A stretch of 34,175 nt of DNA, from positions 1 through 34,175 of the forward strand of contig JAPLDU010000048.1 in NCBI GenBank assembly GCA_026391255.1, in the 5' to 3' direction. This DNA is from Bacteroidia bacterium. GTDB lineage: Bacteria > Bacteroidota > Bacteroidia > Bacteroidales > JAPLDU01. The position numbers were made by a program, and so were the translations under genes. The notes below the pieces were generated by a model. That model had not been told where the DNA came from. It ran no database searches and was given only the letters and a program-made list of their open reading frames with translations. Of this stretch, positions 1 to 5,767 are shown in pieces; position 1 is the stretch's first letter, and each line of letters begins with the position of its first letter.

Positions 1-117
1 GAACCATAACCTCCTCATCTTCTCATTCATTAATGGAGATAATAGGTCATATCGCTTGCTTATTAAATTTATATTTCCCATTTTGCAAAGGAAATATATT
101 TTTTTGAAATAACCAAG

Positions 118-342
118 TTATTTCGTTACACTCACTAAGCCTATTATATTAAATAAACTATTTACTGTAAAATAAGGTGATGAAGTAATATCATTCAGTG
201 TACTCCTGAACAGATTAACTGGTTTAAAACCCTCGCAGGTATGGTAGAACTGTTCTTTTAACAATTGTCTTTTCAGAATATGCTCAGATTCTAAAACCTG
301 AATTGCATTTTTAAGAGAGGCAACGGAAGTGATGTCCTGCAT
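118..342 (-). CDS. Small conserved Bacteroidota protein, probably cut short by an in-frame stop
   Basis: Encodes 74 residues (MQDITSVASLKNAIQVLESE...). The N-terminal pattern of 'SVASLKxAIxxLE', then 'LLKEQF', then 'KPVNL' matches my memory of a small Bacteroidota family found beside YtxH and holin-like genes; its function is unknown. The ATG at 342 is 6 bp past the stop of the upstream membrane-protein gene, so the two are probably co-transcribed. The family is usually longer as I recall it. Here translation ends at TAA (118-120), just where a glycine-rich stretch would continue. Reading on in the same frame gives LGYFKKIYF...GNI and stays open to position 1. The gene may therefore carry a nonsense mutation or sequencing error, or may really be this short. 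No signal peptide or enzyme motif is visible. Confidence 0.55.
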   Translation of the reverse strand: MQDITSVASLKNAIQVLESEHILKRQLLKEQFYHTCEGFKPVNLFRSTLNDITSSPYFTVNSLFNIIGLVSVTK

Positions 343-348
343 ATGATT

Positions 349-690
349 TTATTTAAATACCTTTCTGATGAAATAATTGCATATCATTTTTTTAAACCAT
401 TTATGCATGAAAAAATGTACGATAATGCAGGTAATAAAATAAAAAGCAGCTACAATGAAGAATCCCATATATGTTTTGCCAAGAATTTCACCGAGCCAAA
501 ACGCCAGGCCCAGATTGAGAAAGAGCATGAAAGTTAATATTAATATTAATACAACAGAATGAGTGATGACTGAGGAAACAATGTCTGAGGTTTTATCTAA
601 AGTTTTTAGTTTTATTAACTCATAGCCTGATTTACAATAATCAGCAGCCTTTTCAAATAATGATTCTATCAATTTTGTCGTATCTTCCAT
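349..690 (-). CDS. Holin-like small inner-membrane protein (phage holin / Holin-X-like family)
   Basis: A 113-residue protein. It has an amphipathic N-terminal segment (residues 1-40, MEDTTKLIESLFEKAADYCKSG), then two hydrophobic membrane segments, about residues 42-66 (SVITHSVVLILILTFMLFLN region) and 75-95 (GFFIVAAFYFITCIIVHFF), and a basic C-terminus (HKWFKKMICNYFIRKVFK). This layout matches the small two-helix proteins that databases call 'phage holin family protein' in Bacteroidota. They are chromosomal genes, and lysis is not their demonstrated role. It is the middle gene of a three-gene minus-strand set: its start is 20 bp after the YtxH stop and its stop is 6 bp before the next ATG. 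The family call is recognition from pattern; the inner-membrane location is inferred from hydrophobicity. Confidence 0.75.
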   Translation of the reverse strand: MEDTTKLIESLFEKAADYCKSGYELIKLKTLDKTSDIVSSVITHSVVLILILTFMLFLNLGLAFWLGEILGKTYMGFFIVAAFYFITCIIVHFFMHKWFKKMICNYFIRKVFK

Positions 691-710
691 AATTCTTATT
701 TATTAAGATA

Positions 711-1130
711 TCAGGCGACTGAAGTATTCATATTATTTTCAGATTTCTCAGGATTGTTCTTTTTATGCTCAGCTAAATCTGAAATTTCCTGATTCATTTC
801 ATCAATTTTTCCGGAAATACTATCAAGAAATTCATTGAATTTTTCTTTTAAAACATCAACGTATTCTTCTCTCTTTTCAGACATTTTTTTTTGGGCATCG
901 GGACCATTTTCAGCAAAGTCAGAAACTTTTTCCTTTACCTCTTCAAATTTTCCGGAGATATTTTCAAGAAATTCACTGAATGTTTCTTTTAATGCCTGAG
1001 AGTAATCTTCTGCGTTTTCAGATATTTTTCTACGGGTACGCGAACCTTTGTCCGGGGCAAATAATATACCTAACACTGCACCGGCTGCCACACCGGCCAA
1101 CACTCCCAATAATATTTTTCCTGCACTCAT
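711..1130 (-). CDS. YtxH domain-containing protein
   Basis: A 139-residue protein. It starts with a glycine/alanine-rich membrane segment (residues 4-25, ILLGVLAGVAAGAVLGILFA) followed at once by PDKGSRTRRKI, the signature of the YtxH family (the 'LFAPxxGxxxR' motif). The rest is a charged, heptad-like helical region. It holds an internal duplication: residues about 43-74 (YSQALKETFSEFLENISGKF..., ending SDFAE) and about 90-121 (YVDVLKEKFNEFLDSISGKI..., ending SDLAE) align without gaps. YtxH proteins are membrane-anchored and often stress-associated, with no known catalytic activity. It is the first gene of the operon with the holin-like and 74-residue genes. A TATGTTTG box lies about 47 bp upstream of the ATG. 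Confidence 0.85.
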   Translation of the reverse strand: MSAGKILLGVLAGVAAGAVLGILFAPDKGSRTRRKISENAEDYSQALKETFSEFLENISGKFEEVKEKVSDFAENGPDAQKKMSEKREEYVDVLKEKFNEFLDSISGKIDEMNQEISDLAEHKKNNPEKSENNMNTSVA

Positions 1131-1176
1131 AATTTTATATTTTATTGATTGATATTAAACGATTCTTAGGAACAAT

Positions 1177-1184
1177 CAAACATA
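1177..1184 (-). promoter_or_regulatory. Candidate -7 element for the YtxH operon
   Basis: Read on the minus strand this is TATGTTTG, an exact match to the Bacteroidota sigma-ABfr -7 consensus TAnnTTTG. It would put transcription start about 40 nt before the YtxH ATG. No well-spaced -33 TTTG is visible; the nearest is about 14 bp away, which is too short. The surrounding DNA is repetitive, so a chance match is possible. Confidence 0.4.
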
Positions 1185-1334
1185 CGAATATAAATATACA
1201 AATATACGAACATTTGAACATTTGAACTCCCCCTCTGGCTGACGAACAATCGGGTAGACTGCATAAAAGAATTAACCATTTGCTTGTTCGATTGTTTCAG
1301 AGTTCCGGAATTTTGCAATTTGGATTCGAACGTT

Positions 1335-1488
1335 GAGTCCACTCCGATAAGTGGAAATTTTGGACTAAAGTCCTGTATTAAGTTGATTATCAATTACCAC
1401 TACCTTAAGGTAGTGGCAAGTCATATCACTGAAATATAGGGCTTTAGCCAAATTTGTTTCAGAAATAAGTTCTTTTCGGAGTGGACTC
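1335..1488. repeat. REP-like imperfect palindromic element
   Basis: A 154-bp non-coding element bounded by a perfect 13-bp inverted repeat: GAGTCCACTCCGA (1335-1347) and its complement (1476-1488). Inside, AAATTTTGGACTAAAGTCC pairs imperfectly with GGGCTTTAGCCAAATTT. At the centre is a perfect 20-bp palindrome, CCACTACCTTAAGGTAGTGG (1397-1416). The whole element can fold as one long hairpin. I associate this kind of palindrome with Bacteroidota REP sequences mobilised by RAYT (IS200-like) transposases; that link is inference, and no transposase is in the window. Both flanks (about 1283-1334 and 1490-1542) carry similar TTGTTCGATT...GGATTCGAA text, so it sits inside an older repeat. Confidence 0.7.
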
Positions 1489-1558
1489 ATTGTTCGATTA
1501 TTCAATTGTTCCAGAGTTTTGCGTTCTGGATTCGAATGTTCCAATGTTCGTTTGTTCA

Positions 1559-1785
1559 GAAACTGTTTTGAATTTATTAATTTATAAAAATTTTGCCATA
1601 TTTTACTTTTTACCCACCCCTAACCCCTCCCTGCGAGCAAGGAGGGGAACTGAGTTCTACCAATTAATACAAATAACTTAACGGACAATCCCCTCCCTGC
1701 CAGCAGGGAGGGGACGAAGGGGAGGGTAAATAAATTAAAATTATACGTTAATAATCAAACACTTAATTTAATTCAAAACAGTTTC
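1559..1785. mobile_element. MITE-like element, copy A (227 bp)
   Basis: Terminal inverted repeats GAAACTGTTTTGAATT at the left and AATTCAAAACAGTTTC at the right, flanked by the direct repeat TCA (1556-1558 and 1786-1788). The interior has two G/C-rich hairpins. The first is CCCCTCC...GGAGGGG and the second is CCCCTCCCTGC/GCAGGGAGGGG. An outer pairing of CCCACCCCT with the AGGGGAGGGT side encloses both. There is no ORF of its own. It is almost identical to copy B at 6851-7076. The right end lies 6 bp from the stop codon of the outer-membrane protein gene without disrupting it. Confidence 0.8.
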
Positions 1786-1791
1786 TCAAAA

Positions 1792-2325
1792 TTAATGAAT
1801 AGCTAACCCGATCGTCGAAATACCAGTTGATAAGTCAAGAAAAATACCAAGTCTCTGGTTGAAATGGTACTCAGCACCTGCATGTATGTCAAGAAAAAGA
1901 GGGTCCGGAGTATGGTAATAATTTCTGTCGCCATGATAGTTATTATCCCATGAAGTATTTACTATCGCAAACCCCAAAGATCCTGCCAGGTAAAAATCCC
2001 ATTTGGAATCAGCATGGAGTAATTTATCAAAATAATAGCTGCCTTTAACACCCAGCGGTATGATCGTCTCCCGGTAATGATCGCTTCCGTATGAATAAAA
2101 AGTAATAAAAGGAGCCAGTGTAAAATAATTTGCCGCATCGAATTCATAATTGGCAGCAAGCACAGGCATGGAATGTCCTCCGTAATATCCTGAGTATCCC
2201 CCGATGCCCAGACCTAAGTTTAAAGTATTTCCATATTTTTCGACCGAAGCCGTTTTCTGGGCATACAGGTTAAAAAACATAACCGATAGAAAGAACATCA
2301 AAAAAACGAATTTAATTTTCATCAT
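1792..2325 (-). CDS. Outer-membrane beta-barrel protein
   Basis: A 177-residue protein. It has an N-terminal signal peptide (MMKIKFVFLMFFLSVMFFNLYAQ, cleavage likely after AYAQ-type 'LYAQ' at residue 23). The mature part alternates polar and aromatic residues as in a small outer-membrane beta-barrel: GNTLNLGLGIGGYSGYYGG, FTLAPFITFYSYG, PLGVKGSYYFDKLL, WDFYLAGSLGFAI, AGAEYHFNQRLGIFLDLSTG. The 'GAEYHFxxxLGIFLDLSTG' near the C-terminus resembles the final strands of porin-family/OmpA-like eight-stranded barrels of Bacteroidota. Start could be either of the first two Met codons. It is a single gene; its upstream DNA shares two motifs with the region upstream of the 43-residue gene at 3120-3251. 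No ligand can be inferred. Confidence 0.75.
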   Translation of the reverse strand: MMKIKFVFLMFFLSVMFFNLYAQKTASVEKYGNTLNLGLGIGGYSGYYGGHSMPVLAANYEFDAANYFTLAPFITFYSYGSDHYRETIIPLGVKGSYYFDKLLHADSKWDFYLAGSLGFAIVNTSWDNNYHGDRNYYHTPDPLFLDIHAGAEYHFNQRLGIFLDLSTGISTIGLAIH

Positions 2326-2352
2326 AATTTGTTTATTATTTTATTTGAATTA

Positions 2353-2428
2353 TTTCACGAAACAAAAATGTGACCTTAGATTCCGGAATGTTGATAAAAT
2401 TCAGAAATAAGTCACATCGTTCACACAT
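2353..2428 (-). promoter_or_regulatory. Putative promoter and upstream site of the outer-membrane protein gene
   Basis: The 18-mer TTTCACGAAACAAAAATG (2353-2370, plus strand) recurs with one mismatch at 3348-3365. Read on the minus strand it is CATTTTTGTTTCGTGAAA, which contains a near -7 element (cAnnTTTG) about 40 nt before the ATG. A second shared motif, GTCACATCGTTCACACAT (2411-2428), lies 58 bp farther out; its counterpart is at 3408-3425. On the minus strand this second motif reads as a direct repeat, TGTGAA and TGTGAC about 9 bp apart, as expected of an activator site. The function is inference. Confidence 0.45.
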
Positions 2429-2453
2429 TTCCATACCGGAAGAAAAATCATTC

Positions 2454-2744
2454 TTAAAGACTTCTGATGATTGTCTGAATCATTTTAAGTCGTCCGATTG
2501 CCTTGATAAGATTAGATTTATGAGCAGGAATGGTAATGGACTGGCCCGTTACAAGAAAGGTGGATATTCCATCGATTACAATTTCAGCTTTACCTTCAAT
2601 GATTTGAGCACAGGTGTCAAAGGGACTGGTTATTTCTGTCGACTCTTCGTCACTGTCAAATAACAATATGCTGGTATCACCGGTTGGCTTTTTCAGTATC
2701 GTTTTACTGACAACCGAATTTTGAACGTACTCAATTTCATTCAT
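2454..2744 (-). CDS. Cupin-like domain protein
   Basis: A 96-residue protein made of one small beta-barrel domain. The segment PFDTCAQIIEGKAEIVIDG followed by TFLVTGQSITIPAHKSNLIKAIGRLKMIQTIIRS matches the second half of small single-domain cupins (xxGxAEIxIDG...LxxGxxIxxPAxxPHxLxA...FKMLxTxIR). The histidines that bind metal in this family appear replaced: the position before PFD is ITS rather than HT, and the later His is K/N. An enzymatic role is therefore doubtful, and a sensor or binding role is more likely. The gene stands alone. Its upstream DNA is duplicated upstream of the AraC regulator at 5768-6328. Confidence 0.7.
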   Translation of the reverse strand: MNEIEYVQNSVVSKTILKKPTGDTSILLFDSDEESTEITSPFDTCAQIIEGKAEIVIDGISTFLVTGQSITIPAHKSNLIKAIGRLKMIQTIIRSL

Positions 2745-2838
2745 TATATTTCCTGCTTATTATTTTTGAAGTTCAGGTTAATAATCCTCCCTGCCGCAAG
2801 CGGCTCAGAATTAATCCTAAAATGATTAAATAATGTTT

Positions 2839-3035
2839 GTCTTTAAAATAAATGATACTGATTTAAAAACAAGGATCAACGATTTTTGATTTATAAAGTA
2901 CGTATAATCATCTGATTTAATGATAACATCAGAAATCTAATATCGTTGACTTAACGAAGCGATTTCACGAATACCTTAAAAAATAAAAAATAGTTGTGAG
3001 TAATCAATATTCGTCAATTAAAATATTGAACATGA
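2839..3035 (-). promoter_or_regulatory. Upstream regulatory module of the cupin gene (shared with the AraC gene)
   Basis: Positions 2839-2940 align with 6350-6451 over about 100 bp with few mismatches. A second block (3003-3035) aligns with 6461-6493. Both copies carry two CTGATTTAA motifs exactly 54 bp apart (2858 and 2912 here), and both lie just upstream of a minus-strand gene. No clear TAnnTTTG box is visible. The pair of motifs would suit a dimeric or looping regulator such as the AraC protein nearby; that is inference. Confidence 0.55.
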
Positions 3036-3119
3036 CAGACAGACTAAAAAAATAGTCAATAGTCATCAGTTTAATAATCTAGTGCCTGACGCCTGTAAGT
3101 CTATAGTCTATCTGCCTTT

Positions 3120-3251
3120 CTATTTATTGACCAGAAATATTGATTTTGTTTTTTCTGCACGTTTAGCTGCTTTTGCAGCTCTCTTTTCTTTCAGATTCTT
3201 TGCCGGTGCCTTTTTCACTGATTTCTCCTTTCCTTCTTTTTCTTTTGACAT
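3120..3251 (-). CDS. Small lysine/alanine-rich basic protein (43 residues)
   Basis: ATG at 3251-3249, stop TAG at 3122-3120. The protein begins MSKEKEGKEKSVKKAPAKNL and continues with KEKRAAKAAKRAEKT before ending IFLVNK. It is about one-third lysine, has no cysteine or aromatic core apart from one Phe, and is predicted to be a charged disordered or helical peptide. The composition recalls histone H1-like or nucleic-acid-binding tails, but I do not recognise a named family. Support for a real gene: an intact frame, codon usage like the neighbours, and an upstream region (3348-3425) shared with the outer-membrane protein gene. It is easily missed because of its length. Confidence 0.6.
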   Translation of the reverse strand: MSKEKEGKEKSVKKAPAKNLKEKRAAKAAKRAEKTKSIFLVNK

Positions 3252-3283
3252 AATATTCAATGTTAATAATAAGTTAAAATTGT

Positions 3284-3315
3284 TGTTAGTCGTTAGTCGT
3301 CAGTCGTCAGTCGTA
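3284..3315. repeat. Heptamer tandem repeat (AGTCGTY units)
   Basis: Four consecutive units of AGTCGTT/AGTCGTC/AGTCGTC/AGTCGTA just upstream of the 43-residue gene. The reverse-complement type of the same repeat (ACTTACG units) occurs at 3724-3751, so the two arrays face each other around a gene-free stretch. Confidence 0.6.
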
Positions 3316-3347
3316 CTTAATAATTAGTGTTTAAAATGCGAACAGAT

Positions 3348-3425
3348 TTTCACGAAACAAAGATGAATGCATTCATCCAGGAAAGTGTTACACAATTATG
3401 GAAAATAGTTACATTATTCACATAT
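3348..3425 (-). promoter_or_regulatory. Putative promoter and operator of the 43-residue gene
   Basis: TTTCACGAAACAAAGATG (3348-3365) matches the motif upstream of the outer-membrane protein gene in 17 of 18 positions and gives CATCTTTG on the minus strand, a near -7 element. A perfect 16-bp palindrome, GATGAATGCATTCATC (3362-3377), overlaps it in the operator position. The outer motif GTTACATTATTCACATAT (3408-3425) matches 2411-2428 and is 60 bp from the inner motif (58 bp in the other copy). Confidence 0.45.
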
Positions 3426-3723
3426 TTTGTGAATCACGGAAATGTACCACAAGGCAAGCACTTAAGATTGTCTTACTGAAGATTTTCAGTTACTTGGTTC
3501 CGGAAAATGAAAATATTTTGCCATTCCATCCCTCATGACACATATCAAAAATGCTCCCTAAGAAACATTTTCGACCTTATGAATCAATGGCATTAAGATA
3601 AGCAAAGCTCTTACAGAAACAGATATATTCAATGCTTATCAGGGCAGATTGATTCTGTGAAAATCAACAATGAGAAGAACCCCGGACATCAGTTTTCCGT
3701 CAGGATCTGGCTGACCAGATTTA
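3426..3723. other. Gene-free stretch
   Basis: I see no convincing ORF on either strand, no RNA gene and no terminator with a T-run. It lies between the promoter region of the 43-residue gene and the second heptamer array. It includes CACATATTTTGTGAATCACGG near 3419-3439, which looks like part of a palindromic TTCACA...TGTGAA site extending from the motif at 3408-3425. Confidence 0.5.
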
Positions 3724-3751
3724 CTGACTTACGACTTACGACTTACGACTT
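3724..3751. repeat. Heptamer tandem repeat (ACTTACG units)
   Basis: Three to four units of ACTTACG ending 1 bp before the stop codon of the tryptophan-rich protein gene. It is the inverted counterpart of the array at 3284-3315. Confidence 0.6.
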
Positions 3752-5035
3752 TCAATGAGGAGGCGTCTCTTCTGTTTTCTGAGGTGGGTTAGCCTGTTGA
3801 GGTTGTTGTGGTTGCTTTACTTCTTCTTCCTTTTTTGGCGGATTAATATGCTTAGTCGGTTTTACCTGTTTTTGTTGCTTCATTCCTTCATCTTTTTTAG
3901 ATGGAACTGTTTGCTGATTTGGATTAGCTTGCTGTTGCTTCACTCCTTCCACGCCTTTTGATGGATTGGCATGCTGGCCTGGTTTGGCCTGCTGTTGCCT
4001 CACTCCTTCTGCACCTTTAGATGGACTGGCTTGTTGGCTTGGTTTAGCTTGCTGTTGTTGTTTCATTCCTTCCGTCTTTTTGGATGGATTGGCCTTCTGG
4101 CCCGGTTTCACTTGTTGTTGTTTCTCTCCCCCGACCTTATTGGATGGACTTGACAAACGTGGTTGCGAAGCTTTTTGTGCAGCGGGTTGATTTGATTTTT
4201 GCATTTTTATTTCAGCAGCCCTTTGCTCTCTGCTCTTTACCTCTTTCATATTTGCCACTTTGGATGGTGCAGGTTTTGCTCCGGCGGAGGTATTTTTCTG
4301 CACTTTCGGGCGGTATATCTGTAGCTCATTTTTGTTCATGTTCTGACCGGGCTTACCGCTTTCTTTAATTGCAACAGGAGAAATTGGCCTGCCGATATGT
4401 TTTTCCACATCACCTCTTTCAGGACCGGCATTGTATGTTACATCTCGTCCATTTTCAACCCTGGTATTATTTATAACCGTAGAATATTTGATGATGGTAA
4501 CATTGGTCGAGTGATTCACGTAGTAATGATTGATGTTCCTACGTCCGAAATCCCTGTTTCTTACAAATGTCCAATGATCCTCGGGAACATTATAATCATT
4601 GCTATAAGCCATACTGATGCTGACACCAGGCTCTATCGGCGCCCATCCGTAATAATTTGGTGATCTTCTCCAGGTAACCCATCCCGGGCCCCATTCGTTA
4701 TCAGGAACCCACATCGGACCGTATATTGGATCCATGTGCCAGCGACCATAGTGAAAAGGCGCCCATCCCCAACGGTAATTGGAAACCCATGTCCACCCTT
4801 CATCGGTAAATATCCAGTAACCGTTAGTACGGTAAGGAATAAACCCGGGAGCTACATCAGGTAACCAAACATATCCATAATCAGGGTTATCTACCCAGGT
4901 ACCATAAGGACTTAATTCATCATAAAATACCTGGAAATTGACAGCCCCTTCCTGTGCTGAAACTTTTTGCGGTGTAATCCACGATCCTATGCTGATTAAT
5001 AGGAAAAGCGAAATAATTTTACTAAAAGTATTCAT
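3752..5035 (-). CDS. Secreted tryptophan-rich WxxGxW/DUF6600-like envelope protein with Q/P/K repeat tail
   Basis: About 427 residues from the Met at 5035. The signal peptide MNTFSKIISLFLLISIGSW is followed by a site ending VSAQ. A farther upstream start (5068) would overlap the -7 box, so I prefer 5035. The first half has evenly spaced Trp/Tyr/Pro/Gly motifs typical of Bacteroidota DUF6600-like proteins: YGTWVDNPDYGYVWLP, GYWIFTDEGWTWVSNYRWGWAPFHYGRW and MWVPDNEWGPGWVTWRRSPNYYGWAP. The C-terminal third, past VQKNTSAGAKPAPSK, is low complexity: about six 20-residue units of the form K-x-E-G-(M/V)-K-QQQ-x-KP-x-Q-x-NPSK. The tail is basic and probably disordered, perhaps periplasmic and contacting peptidoglycan or another polyanion. 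No enzyme motif is visible. Confidence 0.75.
   Translation of the reverse strand: MNTFSKIISLFLLISIGSWITPQKVSAQEGAVNFQVFYDELSPYGTWVDNPDYGYVWLPDVAPGFIPYRTNGYWIFTDEGWTWVSNYRWGWAPFHYGRWHMDPIYGPMWVPDNEWGPGWVTWRRSPNYYGWAPIEPGVSISMAYSNDYNVPEDHWTFVRNRDFGRRNINHYYVNHSTNVTIIKYSTVINNTRVENGRDVTYNAGPERGDVEKHIGRPISPVAIKESGKPGQNMNKNELQIYRPKVQKNTSAGAKPAPSKVANMKEVKSREQRAAEIKMQKSNQPAAQKASQPRLSSPSNKVGGEKQQQVKPGQKANPSKKTEGMKQQQQAKPSQQASPSKGAEGVRQQQAKPGQHANPSKGVEGVKQQQANPNQQTVPSKKDEGMKQQKQVKPTKHINPPKKEEEVKQPQQPQQANPPQKTEETPPH
3760..4143. repeat. 60-bp tandem repeat inside the tryptophan-rich protein gene
   Basis: About six imperfect 60-bp units encode 20-residue Gln/Lys/Pro repeats. The units begin, in protein order, GEKQQQVKPGQKANPSK, GMKQQQQAKPSQQASPSK, GVRQQQAKPGQHANPSK, GVKQQQANPNQQTVPSK, GMKQQKQVKPTKHINPPK and a degenerate last one. 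Copy number is likely to vary between strains (inference). Confidence 0.7.
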
Positions 5036-5065
5036 AAATTTTATTTTAATGATATTTTTATTCTG

Positions 5066-5073
5066 CAAATATA
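5066..5073 (-). promoter_or_regulatory. -7 promoter element of the tryptophan-rich protein gene
   Basis: Minus-strand TATATTTG is an exact TAnnTTTG match, 31 nt before the ATG at 5035. The -33 region is T-rich (CTTTTAAGAG) rather than a clean TTTG. The TIR element at 5099-5740 begins only 25 bp upstream, so its insertion cut off whatever lay farther out. Confidence 0.5.
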
Positions 5074-5098
5074 AATACTCTTAAAAGAATATTATTAA

Positions 5099-5740
5099 GA
5101 AACTGTTTTGAATTTTTACCGGATGATTTTCTGCATTTTTTTCTTCATACTTTTTGTCGTCACAAAAAGTATGCAAAAAAGACTTAACGAATTGAACTCG
5201 TTCCGTCTCGTTCCTCGACTTCACTCGAACAACAATTCGTTGATAAGGAATTTATTTTTTATGCTTCGCATTCATATTTTATAACAATTGCTTGTAAAAA
5301 AGATTTGATTTTTTCAGCTATCCCAAATTAGTGCAAATCACATCGGGCGACAGGGAAACCGCCTCAGATTAATTTGCGTGGAATTCAAAGAAAATTTGTG
5401 TGCGAAGGAACTGGCAAGCAGCCCACAAGTACCGGCGGAAGATTTATAATTTATGGTAACATGCAAATTCCGGTACGGCTTGGGCTGCGCGTAGACAAAT
5501 TTTCTGTAGAATTCAGCAAATTCATCTGCAGCGGAGATTTTTCTTTGTTACTTTCTTTTGATGGTTGCAAAAGAAAGTAATAATCAGTAATTTAGTATAT
5601 ATTGAAATTATCAATATAAAGAGTAGACCTGCCAGCAGGGATGGGAAAAAAGGGGAGGGTATTAAACACAACTTAATATAATATTAATCAAGCGCATAAG
5701 ACAATATTCTAAACTTTATTATAATATTAACAACAGTTTC
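5099..5740. mobile_element. MITE-like element, copy C (642 bp, with a nested palindromic insert)
   Basis: The left end GAAACTGTTTTGAATTTTT (5099) matches copies A and B for its first 17 bases. The right end AACAACAGTTTC (to 5740) is the inverted counterpart. The direct repeat TAA flanks it (5096-5098 and 5741-5743). Near the right end, CCTGCCAGCAGGGATGGG and GGGGAGGGTA correspond to the G-rich hairpin of copies A and B, so this is a diverged relative. The extra length is explained by the palindromic element at about 5146-5580. It has no transposase ORF. Confidence 0.65.
5146..5580. repeat. Large nested imperfect palindrome with hairpin ends
   Basis: The left edge is a 12-bp hairpin, CATACTTTTTGT-cgtc-ACAAAAAGTATG (5146-5173). 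The right edge is a 13-bp hairpin, TTACTTTCTTTTG (5548-5560) with CAAAAGAAAGTAA (5568-5580). Between them, arm 5359-5435 pairs with arm 5470-5535. Matching blocks are CAGATTAATTTGC with GCAAATTCATCTG, GAATTC with GAATTC, AGAAAATTTGT with ACAAATTTTCT, and GCAGCCCACAAGTACCGG with CCGGTACGGCTTGGGCTGC. The arms keep pairing while carrying differences, as expected of a structured DNA or RNA element. The stretch 5174-5358 holds no gene that I can see. Confidence 0.65.
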
Positions 5741-5767
5741 TAACCAATCTCTGAAATATTATTTCAT

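Noticed and set aside
1166-1681. Small ORFs of 75 codons (minus) and 66 codons (plus)
   Set aside because: Both run through the REP-like palindrome, degenerate repeats and MITE copy A, and have no protein-like composition.
2370-2663. 97-codon plus-strand ORF opposite the cupin gene
   Set aside because: The minus-strand frame has a recognisable cupin pattern; the plus frame has none and begins inside the promoter of the outer-membrane protein gene.
3755-4368. Plus-strand ORFs antisense to the tryptophan-rich protein gene
   Set aside because: They are the reverse frames of the Q/P/K repeat region and give Leu/Phe/Cys-rich nonsense.
5374-5580. 68-codon plus-strand ORF
   Set aside because: It lies wholly within the palindromic element and is a by-product of its GC-richer arms.
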